From: an uncultured Clostridia bacterium
GTDB taxonomy: Bacteria > Bacillota_A > Clostridia > TANB77 > CAG-508
Direction of reading: 5' to 3'
NCBI GenBank assembly: GCA_944388685.1
Contig: CALXJS010000017.1
Location: forward strand, 1-29,812
Length of the DNA stretch: 29,812 nucleotides
A program made the translations under genes and the position numbers. Positions 1 through 7,923 of this stretch are shown here, piece after piece. The notes beneath the pieces were generated by a model. That model was not told where the DNA came from. It was given only the letters and a program-made list of their open reading frames with translations, and searched no databases. Each line of letters starts with the position of its first letter. Positions within the stretch are counted from its first letter, which is position 1.

Positions 1-65
1 AAGCCATTTTCTTTAATATTCTGTATTAGATATTTTATTAAAAACAATTTGGAGATGATGCGAGT

Positions 66-212
66 ATGTGTAAAGATTATAAACAAACAAAATATAAGCA
101 ATCAGAATTTAATACATATTGTATATTTACTGAAGAAAAACAGGATGTGAAAGAAACAATAGGATTAATTTTTAAAGATTATTTAGAAAATATAAAAATA
201 AAAACTAAGTAA
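66..212 (+). CDS. Small hypothetical protein (48 aa) upstream of the serine recombinase
   Basis: A 48-codon ORF starts at ATG 66, behind a GGAG ribosome binding site at about 52-55, and stops with TAA at 212. The product begins MCKDYKQTKYKQSEF and is charged, with no membrane segment. I do not recognise it with certainty. Short proteins of about 45-60 aa, with a pattern like 'Y-x-I-F-(several)-T-I-x-x-I-F-K-D', are common beside large serine recombinases of clostridial transposons. The middle of this ORF (YCIFTEE, then ETIGLIFKDYL) fits that loosely. The position just before a recombinase is the main reason to think it belongs to a mobile element. It could also be a chance ORF, though the ribosome binding site argues against that. 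Confidence 0.45.
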   Translation: MCKDYKQTKYKQSEFNTYCIFTEEKQDVKETIGLIFKDYLENIKIKTK

Positions 213-279
213 TTATTACATATTATTGCAAAATAATTTTGAGCACGTTACAATTCATTTTGTAGATGATTACTGATAA

Positions 280-402
280 GTTTGAAAGATAATTGCCATT
301 TGGCGTTGTTAAACTTCGTATTAAATTTAATCAACGTGCATAAAGCACGCCTCATAAATTTAATACTTGTTTGCCTAGCCAAATAACAATTCTTTTTCAA
401 AC
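280..402 (+). repeat. Structured intergenic repeat, copy 1
   Basis: This 123-bp fold-back lies in the leader of the recombinase gene. The outer arm 280-295 pairs with 387-402 with about three mismatches. Inside it are helix P2 (ATTTGGC 298-304 with GCCAAAT 378-384), P2b (AAAC 311-314 with GTTT 369-372), P3 (318-329 with 355-366, 12 bp perfect) and P4 (CGTGC 335-339 with GCACG 345-349, loop ATAAA). Unpaired motifs CTTC (314-317), ATCAA (330-334) and CTCA (351-354) recur in the other copies. I do not recognise the family. Confidence 0.75.
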
Positions 403-416
403 TAGAAAGGAGAAGA

Positions 417-2072
417 ATGCTAGATTTAAAAAGCCAAAACTTTAAAGTTGGAATGTATATCAGATTATCTAGAGAAGATGGCGATAAGCAAGAAAGCGAG
501 AGTATCAGTAATCAAAGAAATATTTTGCAAAGATATGTAAAGGAGAATGATTTATGTTTTGTAAAAGAATATATTGATGATGGAGTAAGTGGTACAACAT
601 TTGATAGACCTGGATTTAATGAAATGCTACAAGATATTGAAAATAAAAATATCAATATGGTTATAACTAAGGATTTATCAAGACTAGGTAGGGATTATAT
701 AAAAACTGGTTTTTACATAGAAGATTATTTCCCTAAAAATAATGTTAGATATGTTGCTATAACAGATGGTATAGATACATATTTAGAGAGTAACAATAAT
801 GATATAACACCTTTTAAAGCAATTATGAATGATATGTATGCTAAGGATATTTCAAAGAAAATTAGAAGTGTTTATAAAGAAAAGCAAAAACAAGGCGAAT
901 ATCTTTGTAGTACAACTGCTTATGGCTATAAAAAACATCCTAGTATAAAAAATAAATTAGTTGTAGATATAAAAGTAAAAAGTGTTGTAGAAAAGATCTT
1001 TGATATGTATTCAAATGGACATGGAAGTAGTGAAATTGTAAATTATTTAAATAGCCACCAATATTTATCTCCATCTGGCTACAGAAAAACAGGCGTCGTT
1101 CAAGATGAGAACAAGATAGGAGATAGCTGGAATGAAGTAACATTATGTAACATGTTAAGAAATGAAGTATATATTGGAAATACAGTGCAAAATAAAAAAT
1201 CTGTTATATCATATAAGGTAAAGAAAATAAGAACTGTAGAAAAAGAAAATCAAATAAGAGTTAATAATACACATGAACCTATCATCGACAAAGATACATT
1301 TGAAAAAGTGCAATGTATTCTAGAAAAAAGAGGAACAAATACAAAGCTTAAATATGACTATTTATTACGAGGGCTACTTTACTGTTATCATTGCAAAAGA
1401 AAATTACAAATAGTTTTAAAGAAAAATTCTAAAAGGAATTCAAAATCACATCCATATATAACTTGTAGTGATGCAAAGATACGAGGATGCTACCCACTAA
1501 GCATGAATTATGAAAAATTAGAAAGATATATTATTGATATTGTAAAACAGATATGCAGAATATATGCAGATAAAGAGATTTTTGCGAGGGTTTATGAAAA
1601 ATATCAAAATAAAACTCTGGATATAAGAGAAGGTTATAAAAATAAATTATCGCAAATTAATAAAGCTATAAATGAAATAAATAGAGACCTAGATAAGATG
1701 TATATTGATAAATTAAGAGGTGTTTTGCAAGAGGAAGATTATATTAGAATTTCACAAAAATTAAAATTTGAAAGAATAAAATTAAATGAACAAAAGAAAG
1801 AATTAGAGCAAAAGTTAAGTCAAACAGAAGAAAAAGTAGATAATAAAAACAGAGCAAAAGAATTAGACAAATTAATAGAAGATTTTTTGAAATTAGAAAA
1901 AATTGATAAAATTTATTTATATCGATTAATCAACAAAATAGAGATAGATAAAGATAAAAATATTTACATATATTTTAATTTTTCAAAATTAAATTCTATT
2001 AATGAAAATCTAGATGAATTTATTAAAATTGAAGAATTACTTAGAATAGAACAAATACAAAAAACAGGCTAA
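417..2072 (+). CDS. Large serine recombinase (site-specific integrase/transposase)
   Basis: The 551-aa product has the architecture of large serine recombinases of phages and integrative elements. An N-terminal resolvase domain holds the catalytic serine S18 in YIRLSRED and the conserved SRLGRD motif near residue 90. A 'recombinase' DNA-binding domain follows at about 165-310 (TTAYGYKKHP onward). Next is a zinc ribbon with a CYHC pair and two later cysteines at about 335-370. A Lys/Glu-rich coiled coil at about 400-480 precedes the tail. ATG 417 lies behind AGAAAGGAG at a good distance. The enzyme would join the element to the chromosome through a covalent phosphoserine link. The element presumably extends off the left edge, so its cargo is not visible. 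Its right end may lie just after this gene, where several hairpins occur and a neighbouring gene is cut short. All catalytic landmarks look intact. Confidence 0.93.
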   Translation: MLDLKSQNFKVGMYIRLSREDGDKQESESISNQRNILQRYVKENDLCFVKEYIDDGVSGTTFDRPGFNEMLQDIENKNINMVITKDLSRLGRDYIKTGFYIEDYFPKNNVRYVAITDGIDTYLESNNNDITPFKAIMNDMYAKDISKKIRSVYKEKQKQGEYLCSTTAYGYKKHPSIKNKLVVDIKVKSVVEKIFDMYSNGHGSSEIVNYLNSHQYLSPSGYRKTGVVQDENKIGDSWNEVTLCNMLRNEVYIGNTVQNKKSVISYKVKKIRTVEKENQIRVNNTHEPIIDKDTFEKVQCILEKRGTNTKLKYDYLLRGLLYCYHCKRKLQIVLKKNSKRNSKSHPYITCSDAKIRGCYPLSMNYEKLERYIIDIVKQICRIYADKEIFARVYEKYQNKTLDIREGYKNKLSQINKAINEINRDLDKMYIDKLRGVLQEEDYIRISQKLKFERIKLNEQKKELEQKLSQTEEKVDNKNRAKELDKLIEDFLKLEKIDKIYLYRLINKIEIDKDKNIYIYFNFSKLNSINENLDEFIKIEELLRIEQIQKTG

Positions 2073-2094
2073 AAATAATAAAAATATAAGAAAA

Positions 2095-2186
2095 GTGGCT
2101 TCGCCACATGTGCGTTTTGCTTCGCAAATACGCACGGATCAAAGAAACTTAACCTTGTTGCTCCGGAAATTTCTAGCGAAATTTCC
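2095..2186. repeat. Cluster of three short hairpins after the recombinase
   Basis: Three perfect or near-perfect hairpins lie between the recombinase stop and the minus-strand terminator. They are GTGGC/GCCAC at 2095-2107 (TTC loop), GTGCG/CGCAC with an inner TGC/GCA at 2110-2135, and GGAAATTTC/GAAATTTCC at 2165-2186. None has a clean T run, so they are weak terminator candidates. They may mark the end of the mobile element or its attachment site. No direct repeat could be assigned because the left end of the element is outside the window. Confidence 0.5.
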
Positions 2187-2193
2187 TATGCAA

Positions 2194-2238
2194 TAAAAAA
2201 CGCAAAGTCGTGTAATTCTAGTAGTTACAAGACTTTGC
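2194..2238 (-). terminator. Rho-independent terminator of the M14 peptidase gene
   Basis: Read on the minus strand, GCAAAGTCTTGTAA pairs with TTACACGACTTTGC around a short loop and is followed by TTTTTT. The 5' arm overlaps the last codons and stop of the truncated peptidase gene. It resembles the terminator of the LysM gene at 3640-3680 (shared AAAGTCTTGTA and GTTTTTTATT). Confidence 0.8.
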
Positions 2239-2725
2239 AAAATGGTTGGTAGTTTTTAAAATCCACACCATTGATATTGGCTTTCCAACCAGAAGGAAAA
2301 GGAATATCAGGAAAACGACTGCTAATTGTAACAGCATTTCGATAAGCAGTAGAATTCTGATTTATGTAGCCATTCACTAAATCAACACCATCAGGATTTA
2401 CCATGGGCATAATATAAATAGAAGTACTGTTAAAAAGATTTCTAACAGAATATCCATAGAGAGAGCCATCAGAAAGATATGCGTCGCAATAATTTTCAAT
2501 AAACTTCATTAGTAAAACAGAAGTAATCCATTCATTTGCGTGAATAGAGCCTGAATAGAAAACTTTATTAGGACCTTTTCCTAATTTAACAACATATATA
2601 GGTTTTCCTAATACGCTATTTCCAACAACTTGGATATTTAAAAAAGGATATATATGATTTAATAAAATCAAATTTTGTCTTAATAAATATGAATTATATA
2701 AGACATTTGTAGGAACAATATTCAT
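2225..2725 (-). pseudogene. Truncated M14 zinc carboxypeptidase (gamma-D-glutamyl-diamino acid endopeptidase-like)
   Basis: The 166-aa product matches the N-terminal part of M14 peptidases that cut the D-Glu/diamino acid bond of peptidoglycan stem peptides. Visible marks are the first zinc-binding pair H and E in SIHANEW and the conserved MVNPDGVDL region. The sequence then reads ANINGVDF and runs within ten residues into the terminator stem. The later part of the domain, with the third zinc-ligand histidine and the catalytic glutamate, is missing. The protein should therefore be inactive. ATG 2725 is preferred because AGGTGA sits five bases upstream; the in-frame GTG 2734 and ATG 2731 overlap that site. 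The gene diverges from the LysM gene. Truncation may come from an internal deletion that kept the terminator, or from arrival of the recombinase-bearing element. Confidence 0.8.
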
Positions 2726-2895
2726 TTTCATCACCTATCAATATGATATGAAATTTTCTAATATTTGTTAAAACAAAATTATTTAACTACTTTATGACGA
2801 AGCTATATAAAATTTGGAATGAATAAAAAGTTAGATTGTACAAGTAAACAAATTGAGTTCTTTCTAATATCCTATAATTAGGAGGAGATAAAATT

Positions 2896-3621
2896 ATGAA
2901 TGAAATGAACCCAATTTTGCATACAATACGACCAGGAGATACGTTGTATAATTTAGCATTACAATATGAAACAACTGTACAGAACATAATAGACACCAAT
3001 ATGGCATTAAATCCATATGATTTACGAGTAGGTCAACAAATTTATATTTACCCTAATAATACACAAAATACAAGTTATTGGGTAAGCATGAATCAAGTTC
3101 AATTGTTACAACAAATGAATTTGGTTTGGGAACAACATATCATGTGGACACGAATGCTTTTAATCAGTATTGCTGAAAACTTGAATGATTTAGATGCAAC
3201 ACAAGCACGTTTGTTACGAAATCCGAAAGATATAGCAGATGTTTTTAGAAGATATTGTGGAATTGTTGTAGCAAATAAAATTCAACAATTACTAACAGAA
3301 CATTTAGAAATTGGCAAAGATTTAATTGTAGCACTTAAAAATAAAAATCAGGAAGAAGCAACAAGATTAAATACAAAATGGTATCAAAATGCGGATGAAA
3401 TGGCAGAGGCATTTAGTAGTATAAATCCATTTTATCCAAAAGAAGAAATTCGAAACATGTTATATGAACATTTACGTCTTACAACAAATGAGGTAAATAA
3501 TCGATTACAAGGAAATTATGTGGCAGATATCAATAGCTATGATATGGTGCAAAAAGAAATCTTGAAAATGTCTCAATTTTTTGTTAATGGTATTGTAAGA
3601 CAATTTCCGAATTTATTTTAA
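2896..3621 (+). CDS. LysM domain protein with C-terminal helical-bundle domain
   Basis: The 241-aa product starts at ATG 2896 behind AGGAGGAG. Residues about 8-53 form one LysM domain (HTIRPGDTLYNLALQY, then NPYDLRVGQQIYIYP), which binds peptidoglycan or chitin-type glycans. The rest, from about residue 65, is a helical domain rich in W, H and E (WEQHIMWTRMLLISI, YENAD-like YQNADEMAEAF, YEHLRLTTNEV). This pattern is known in Firmicutes in proteins often mislabelled 'acetylglutamate kinase'; its spacing recalls hemerythrin-like bundles. There is no signal peptide, so the protein may act in the mother cell or spore coat rather than being secreted, but that is inference. It diverges from the truncated M14 gene, suggesting the pair once served envelope or spore remodelling together. 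Confidence 0.85.
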   Translation: MNEMNPILHTIRPGDTLYNLALQYETTVQNIIDTNMALNPYDLRVGQQIYIYPNNTQNTSYWVSMNQVQLLQQMNLVWEQHIMWTRMLLISIAENLNDLDATQARLLRNPKDIADVFRRYCGIVVANKIQQLLTEHLEIGKDLIVALKNKNQEEATRLNTKWYQNADEMAEAFSSINPFYPKEEIRNMLYEHLRLTTNEVNNRLQGNYVADINSYDMVQKEILKMSQFFVNGIVRQFPNLF

Positions 3622-3639
3622 AGTATGGATATATATGAT

Positions 3640-3680
3640 AAAGTCTTGTAGTGATAAAACTACAAGATTTTGTGTTTTTT
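3640..3680 (+). terminator. Rho-independent terminator of the LysM gene
   Basis: AAAGTCTTGTAGT (3640-3652) pairs with ACTACAAGATTTT (3659-3671) around a six-base loop, followed by TTTTTT at 3675-3680. It lies 18 bases after the stop codon. Confidence 0.85.
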
Positions 3681-3725
3681 ATTAATATATGAAAAATATA
3701 AAGTATCATTTACAAAAATTACTTA

Positions 3726-3754
3726 TTGATAAAATCATCAAGATATTGTATAAT
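3726..3754 (+). promoter_or_regulatory. Promoter of ssrA
   Basis: TTGATA (3726-3731) and a perfect TATAAT (3749-3754) are separated by 17 bases. The mature tmRNA 5' end lies 13 bases after the -10 box, consistent with a sigma-A promoter whose transcript is only slightly trimmed. Confidence 0.8.
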
Positions 3755-3766
3755 AGAAAAGTACAT

Positions 3767-4123
3767 GGGGATGTACTTGGTTTCGACATAATACTAGAAG
3801 GATAGAGGGCAAGTAGTGGATTCTCGTTGGCCACTTAAAAAAACGGGAAACTAAATATAAACGCAGAAAATAATAATGAGTATGCTTTAGCTGCCTAGTT
3901 GCAGCTACGCTTTCCTAAATGTTCCTACACATTTAGATAAAGTGTCATATTAGTAGGAAACAAAACTATCTTTGCTTTGGAGGTAGTGGGTATTTCAAAA
4001 GCTATATCTAATTTAAACCTGTTTATTGGTGTGAGTTAGATGAATATAAAAAATAAACTAAACTTGTAGAAATCTATTTGGAAGGTATTATGGACAGGAG
4101 TTCGACTCTCCTCATCTCCACCA
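3767..4123 (+). ncRNA. ssrA: Transfer-messenger RNA (tmRNA)
   Basis: This 357-nt RNA rescues stalled ribosomes and tags the unfinished protein for degradation. The 5' end GGGGATG pairs with CATCTCC before the encoded 3' ACCA (4113-4123). The T-arm reads ACAGGAGTTCGACTCTCCT, and the usual GGTTTCGAC follows the 5' acceptor strand. The tag frame is 3863-3898: resume codon GCA, then codons giving ENNNEYALAA and a TAG stop, so the tag is (A)AENNNEYALAA. The ALAA tail is the recognition signal for ClpXP-type proteases and perhaps for the FtsH encoded at 7924. It is one piece, not the permuted two-piece form. Confidence 0.97.
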
Positions 4124-4124
4124 A

Positions 4125-4166
4125 AAAAAGATTATAAGTAACAAAGGATAACTTATAATCTTTTTT
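4125..4166 (+). terminator. Terminator of ssrA
   Basis: AGATTATAAGT and ACTTATAATCT form an 11-bp stem flanked by an A run on the left (4124-4129) and TTTTTT on the right (4161-4166). The symmetry would let it also work on the minus strand. The next 300 bases (4167-4469) hold no convincing gene, only the promoter at 4402-4430. Confidence 0.88.
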
Positions 4167-4401
4167 CGTATACTTTTTTATATCAAATCGATAAATAGCA
4201 ATAAGTACAGAAACCAATTCAATAATTTTTCATTTTTTGAAAACTGAAAATTAAGATAAATAAAGCAATAGTTTCTAGAAATTGAGCAATTATAAACATC
4301 GCAAAATTCTCCAAGTTCATCAATATAATGAAGTATATAATAAAAATGGAAATAAGCAATTATTATTCGCCAATAATTCACCAAAAATTAACACAAATTA
4401 C

Positions 4402-4430
4402 TTGTAAAAAACCACATATTGGTGTAAAAT
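4402..4430 (+). promoter_or_regulatory. Promoter of the envelope gene cluster
   Basis: TTGTAA (4402-4407) and TAAAAT (4425-4430) are spaced 17 bases apart, 40 bases upstream of the FemX-type gene. It is the only good sigma-A-like match in the interval and would drive the genes through ftsH. Confidence 0.55.
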
Positions 4431-4469
4431 ACTCATGTATCGCAAATATACTAGGAGGAAGAAGAAAAC

Positions 4470-5534
4470 ATGAGATTTGTAACAGATGAAAAATCAAAAG
4501 AAGAATATAAAAAATTTTTAGAAGGACATGAAAGATGTAACTTTCAACAATCCTTAGAATGGGCAGAAGTCAAGAAGCCCAATTGGAAGCCAGAAGTAAT
4601 ATTGGCTGAAGATGAAAATAAGAACATTATTGGTTCTTTATGTGTATGGGTCAGAAAAATGCCTATATTTGGAAATATGATGTATGCATCAAGAGGACCA
4701 GTTTGTGATATACATGACGAAAATGTCATGAGACAATTAACAGAAGGTGCAAAAGAATTAGCCAAAAAATACAATGCATTTGTATTAAGAACAGAGCCAG
4801 ATATTGTAAGTGATGACCAAGAATTTAGAAAGGTTGTTACAGATTTAGGATATAAAATTAAAGATGATGCCAAAGATTTTAAAGATGAGATTCAACCAAG
4901 ATATGTGTTTCGTTTAGATATAAAAGGTAAAACAGAAGAGGAAATTATGGCAGGATTTCATCAAAAATGGAGATATAACATTCGATTAGCTGGAAGAAAA
5001 GGTGTTACTATAAAAGATGGAACCAAAGAAGATTTAAAAGACTTCCACAGAATTATGGTGGAAACTGGGGAAAGAGACGGTTTTATTATTAGACCATTAG
5101 AGTACTTTGAAAAAATGTATGATTGCTTAGGACCAAAACATATGAAAGTTTTAATGGCATATTATGAAGGTGAACCAATATCAGGTGTTATTCCCATTTT
5201 CTATGGTAATAAAACATGGTATCTATATGGTGCAAGTAGCAATAAACATAGAAATTTAATGCCAAACTATTTGTTACAATGGGAAATGATTAAAATGGCA
5301 ATTGCAAGACATGATGATATTTATGATTTTAGAGGCGTATCAGGTGTTGTAGACGAAAGCCATCCACAATATGGATTATATAGGTTTAAAAAAGGATTTG
5401 GTGCTACGTTTACAGAATTTATAGGAGAAGTGTATTATCCTTTTAAACCTTTAAAATACAAAATATATAAATTTTCAGAAAAAGCTTTTAGAACATTACG
5501 ACAATTAAAAAGAAAAAGTTTAAATCAAAAGTAG
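4470..5534 (+). CDS. FemX/FemAB-family peptidoglycan bridge-forming peptidyltransferase
   Basis: The 354-aa product belongs to the FemABX family. These enzymes use aminoacyl-tRNA to add the first or later amino acids of the interpeptide bridge to lipid-linked peptidoglycan precursors on the cytoplasmic side of the membrane. Family marks are the N-terminal FQQSLEWAEVKK, the mid-region HQKWRYNIRLAGRKGV, and the C-terminal half with YLYGASSNKHRNLMPNY and IYDFRGVSG, followed by GLYRFKKGFG. The length fits the two GNAT-like lobes of the family. ATG 4470 follows AGGAGG at 4453-4458. The alanine racemase gene downstream supports a role in wall precursor supply, although the transferred residue cannot be read from sequence. 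A 166-bp inverted-repeat element now separates the two genes. Confidence 0.92.
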   Translation: MRFVTDEKSKEEYKKFLEGHERCNFQQSLEWAEVKKPNWKPEVILAEDENKNIIGSLCVWVRKMPIFGNMMYASRGPVCDIHDENVMRQLTEGAKELAKKYNAFVLRTEPDIVSDDQEFRKVVTDLGYKIKDDAKDFKDEIQPRYVFRLDIKGKTEEEIMAGFHQKWRYNIRLAGRKGVTIKDGTKEDLKDFHRIMVETGERDGFIIRPLEYFEKMYDCLGPKHMKVLMAYYEGEPISGVIPIFYGNKTWYLYGASSNKHRNLMPNYLLQWEMIKMAIARHDDIYDFRGVSGVVDESHPQYGLYRFKKGFGATFTEFIGEVYYPFKPLKYKIYKFSEKAFRTLRQLKRKSLNQK

Positions 5535-5538
5535 GTTA

Positions 5539-5704
5539 GGGACGTGCCAAATCGTTTCAAAATGAAACCAAAAGGGACAAACCTAATGTATCAATGTGCT
5601 AAGTATGGCTAAAAAAATTTTAAAGTATGAAAATAGAGTATGACAAAGTGGATAATTGAGGACTGTCCCTTTTGGCTTCATTTTGAAACGATTTGGCACG
5701 TCCC
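5539..5704. mobile_element. 166-bp MITE with 41-bp terminal inverted repeats
   Basis: The arm 5539-5579 is the inverted repeat of 5664-5704 with a single mismatch over 41 bases. Each arm starts GGGACGTGCCAAATCGTTTC. The interior of about 84 bp is AT-rich and has no ORF. The element begins four bases after the FemX stop codon and ends 18 bases before the alr start, so it inserted between operon genes without breaking either. Short GGGAC/GTCCC-type palindromes are typical of repeats mobilised by Y1 (REP-associated) transposases, one of which lies at 16499. Confidence 0.85.
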
Positions 5705-5722
5705 CAAAAGGAAAGGAAAGAA

Positions 5723-6841
5723 ATGAAAGCTTTAGTTATAGAAAAAAAGGATTTAGTGCATAATATAGAACAGATAAAAAAACATGCAGAAACAAATGGA
5801 CCAGATGATAATGGAAAAAAGGTCCAAATTATTGCAGTTGTTAAAGGAAATGCCTATGGCTTAGGAATTGTAGAATTTACAAAAATATTGATTGATAATG
5901 GGATTTCATTTTTTGCAGTATCAACAATAGAAGAGGCCTTGAAATTGCGAGAAGCTGGCATAAAACAAGATATTTTAATGTTATCTACAACTGCTATAAA
6001 AGAAGATGTAAAGATATTAGTTGATAATAATATTATCCTTTCAATTGGTTCAAAAGAAGATATAAAAGTGGCTGAAGAAATTGCAAAAGAAGAGAATAGA
6101 AAAATTAGAGCACATTTAAAAATTGATACAGGTTTTGGAAGATATGGTTTTACTTATACTGATAGAGATACAATGGTAGAAGTTTTAAAAGAAATCAAAA
6201 ACATAGAAATTGAAGGCACATTTTCTCATTTTTCTGTTAGTTTTTTCAATGATAAATATACAAAATTACAGTTTGATAGATTTATCAATGTGATTGAAGT
6301 TTTAAAAATGAATGATATAAAAACAGGAATGCTTCATATTTGTAATTCATCAGCTTTTATAAAATTTCCCAATATGCATCTAAATGCTGTAAGAGTGGGA
6401 TCAGCTTTTTTGGGAAGAATCGCCTTTAGAAATTCTTTAGGATTAAAACCGATTGCACATTTAGAGGGACAAGTTTCAGAAATCAAAGAATTGCCAAAAG
6501 GATTTAATATTGGATATTCTAATACATATACAACCAAAAAAGAAACAAAAGTAGCAATTATTCCAGCAGGATATATGGATGGAATAAATATGGAAACTGG
6601 AAGAGATATGTTTAGACCAGTGGACAAACTACGATATATCGTAAGAGATATGAAAGATTTCTTTAAAAATCAAAATATGTATGTAAAAATTGGAGATACT
6701 AATTGTAGAATTTTAGGTAGAATAGGAACCTATCATGTGATATGTGATATAACAGGTAAAGATGTAGAAATAGGAGAAAAAGCAATTTTCCGCGTTAATC
6801 CGAAGTATGTCGATTCAAATATTAGAAGGGAGTACAGATAA
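5723..6841 (+). CDS. alr: Alanine racemase (divergent)
   Basis: The 372-aa product interconverts L- and D-alanine using PLP, supplying D-Ala for peptidoglycan. The PLP lysine lies in [11 protein letters not shown], the substrate-side tyrosine in IPAGYMDGI, and the [12 protein letters not shown] and HICNSSAF motifs of the TIM barrel are present. The conserved Met-Asp pair normally found after GR(V/I) in the C-terminal domain is replaced: the sequence reads [13 protein letters not shown]. The enzyme is thus a divergent family member and could prefer another amino acid. ATG 5723 sits behind GGAAAGGAAAG. An in-frame TTG at 5693 lies inside the MITE arm and is rejected. The stop overlaps the next gene's ATG by one base, so translation is coupled. 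Confidence 0.85.
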   Translation: MKALVIEKKDLVHNIEQIKKHAETNGPDDNGKKVQIIAVVKGNAYGLGIVEFTKILIDNGISFFAVSTIEEALKLREAGIKQDILMLSTTAIKEDVKILVDNNIILSIGSKEDIKVAEEIAKEENRKIRAHLKIDTGFGRYGFTYTDRDTMVEVLKEIKNIEIEGTFSHFSVSFFNDKYTKLQFDRFINVIEVLKMNDIKTGMLHICNSSAFIKFPNMHLNAVRVGSAFLGRIAFRNSLGLKPIAHLEGQVSEIKELPKGFNIGYSNTYTTKKETKVAIIPAGYMDGINMETGRDMFRPVDKLRYIVRDMKDFFKNQNMYVKIGDTNCRILGRIGTYHVICDITGKDVEIGEKAIFRVNPKYVDSNIRREYR

Positions 6842-7911
6842 TGGCTCAAGAAGAACAAAAAAATAATATTGAAGAAAAGAAAGAAGAATACAAAAACTTA
6901 AAAGGAATGGGATTTTTTAAAAAAGTTAAATATTCTATTGTAAACATCGAAAAGTATCCAGAAATGGCAACAGAAGGGTTAGGAAAGGCCTTGTCATACA
7001 TTGCCAAATTGGTAGTGATATTAGCAATTATATTAAGTGTATGGACTTTAATGCAAACCAATCAAATGATAAGGGAAGGAATAACATATCTTCAAAATGA
7101 ATTTCCAGATTTTTCGTACAATGAGGGAGTTTTAACAGTCAATTCAGAAGAAGTTATTACAATTGAGAATGAACAATTTGGAAAAATTATTGTGGATACG
7201 AAAACAGACTCGGAAGAAACGATTAATCAGTATATAAATTCTATTAATGAATATGGCGTAGGTGCTTTGATTTTAAAGAATAGGGTAGTTCTAAAAAATG
7301 TTACTATGGTTGGAGAAGTTTCATATAACTATAAAGAATCATTTGATAGCATTAATTTGACAACCTTTAATAAACAAGATGTTGTAAACTATGTAACAGG
7401 TGGACAGATTAATAGTCTATACTTTAGTATATTTATAACTTTATTTATATATAGTTTTTCAATGTATTTTATTAATACGATATGGTATGCAATAATTATT
7501 AGTCTTGTTGGATATTTTACAATGATTATGTTAAAAATGAAAATGCGATATGTTGCGATTTTTAATATGGCAATTTATGCATTAACACTTTCAACGATTT
7601 TAAATATTATTTATCTGATTGTAAACATGTTATTTAACTTTACTATAGAATATTTTAGTATTATGTATGTAACCGTAGCAACGATTTATTTATTAGCAGC
7701 TATATTTATACTAAAAACAGATTTGATAAAAAAACAAGCAGAAGTTATGAAGATTGTAGAAGCTGAGCAAATTGTAAGAAAAGAATTGGAAGAGAAAGAA
7801 AAAGAAGAAGAACAAAAGAAAAAACAAGAAGAAGAAAAACAGAAACAAAAAGAGAAAGAAAAGAATAAAGGGAATTTAAATGATGATGAACCAGAAGAAT
7901 CAAATGCGTAA
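6841..7911 (+). CDS. DUF1189-like multi-pass membrane protein
   Basis: The 356-aa product begins with a charged segment and MGFFKKVKYSIVNIEKYPEMA, then a membrane helix at about 52-70. A soluble region of about 115 residues follows, probably outside the cell. Four further hydrophobic helices lie at about 195-290. It ends in a long charged coiled coil rich in K, E and Q (about 300-345). This layout matches the DUF1189 family of Firmicutes, whose role is unknown. Translational coupling with alr (TAATG overlap) and a 12-base gap before ftsH point to one transcription unit. The acidic/basic tail could contact a cytoplasmic partner, perhaps FtsH, but that is only inference from position. Confidence 0.75.
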   Translation: MAQEEQKNNIEEKKEEYKNLKGMGFFKKVKYSIVNIEKYPEMATEGLGKALSYIAKLVVILAIILSVWTLMQTNQMIREGITYLQNEFPDFSYNEGVLTVNSEEVITIENEQFGKIIVDTKTDSEETINQYINSINEYGVGALILKNRVVLKNVTMVGEVSYNYKESFDSINLTTFNKQDVVNYVTGGQINSLYFSIFITLFIYSFSMYFINTIWYAIIISLVGYFTMIMLKMKMRYVAIFNMAIYALTLSTILNIIYLIVNMLFNFTIEYFSIMYVTVATIYLLAAIFILKTDLIKKQAEVMKIVEAEQIVRKELEEKEKEEEQKKKQEEEKQKQKEKEKNKGNLNDDEPEESNA

Positions 7912-7923
7912 AGGAGAAGAGAA

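Noticed and set aside
4178..4384. Minus-strand ORF of 68 codons between ssrA and the FemX gene
   Set aside because: It has no ribosome binding site and random AT-rich composition; treated as noncoding.
5693..5722. Upstream TTG start for alr
   Set aside because: It lies inside the MITE arm, adds residues unrelated to the family, and ATG 5723 has a good ribosome binding site.
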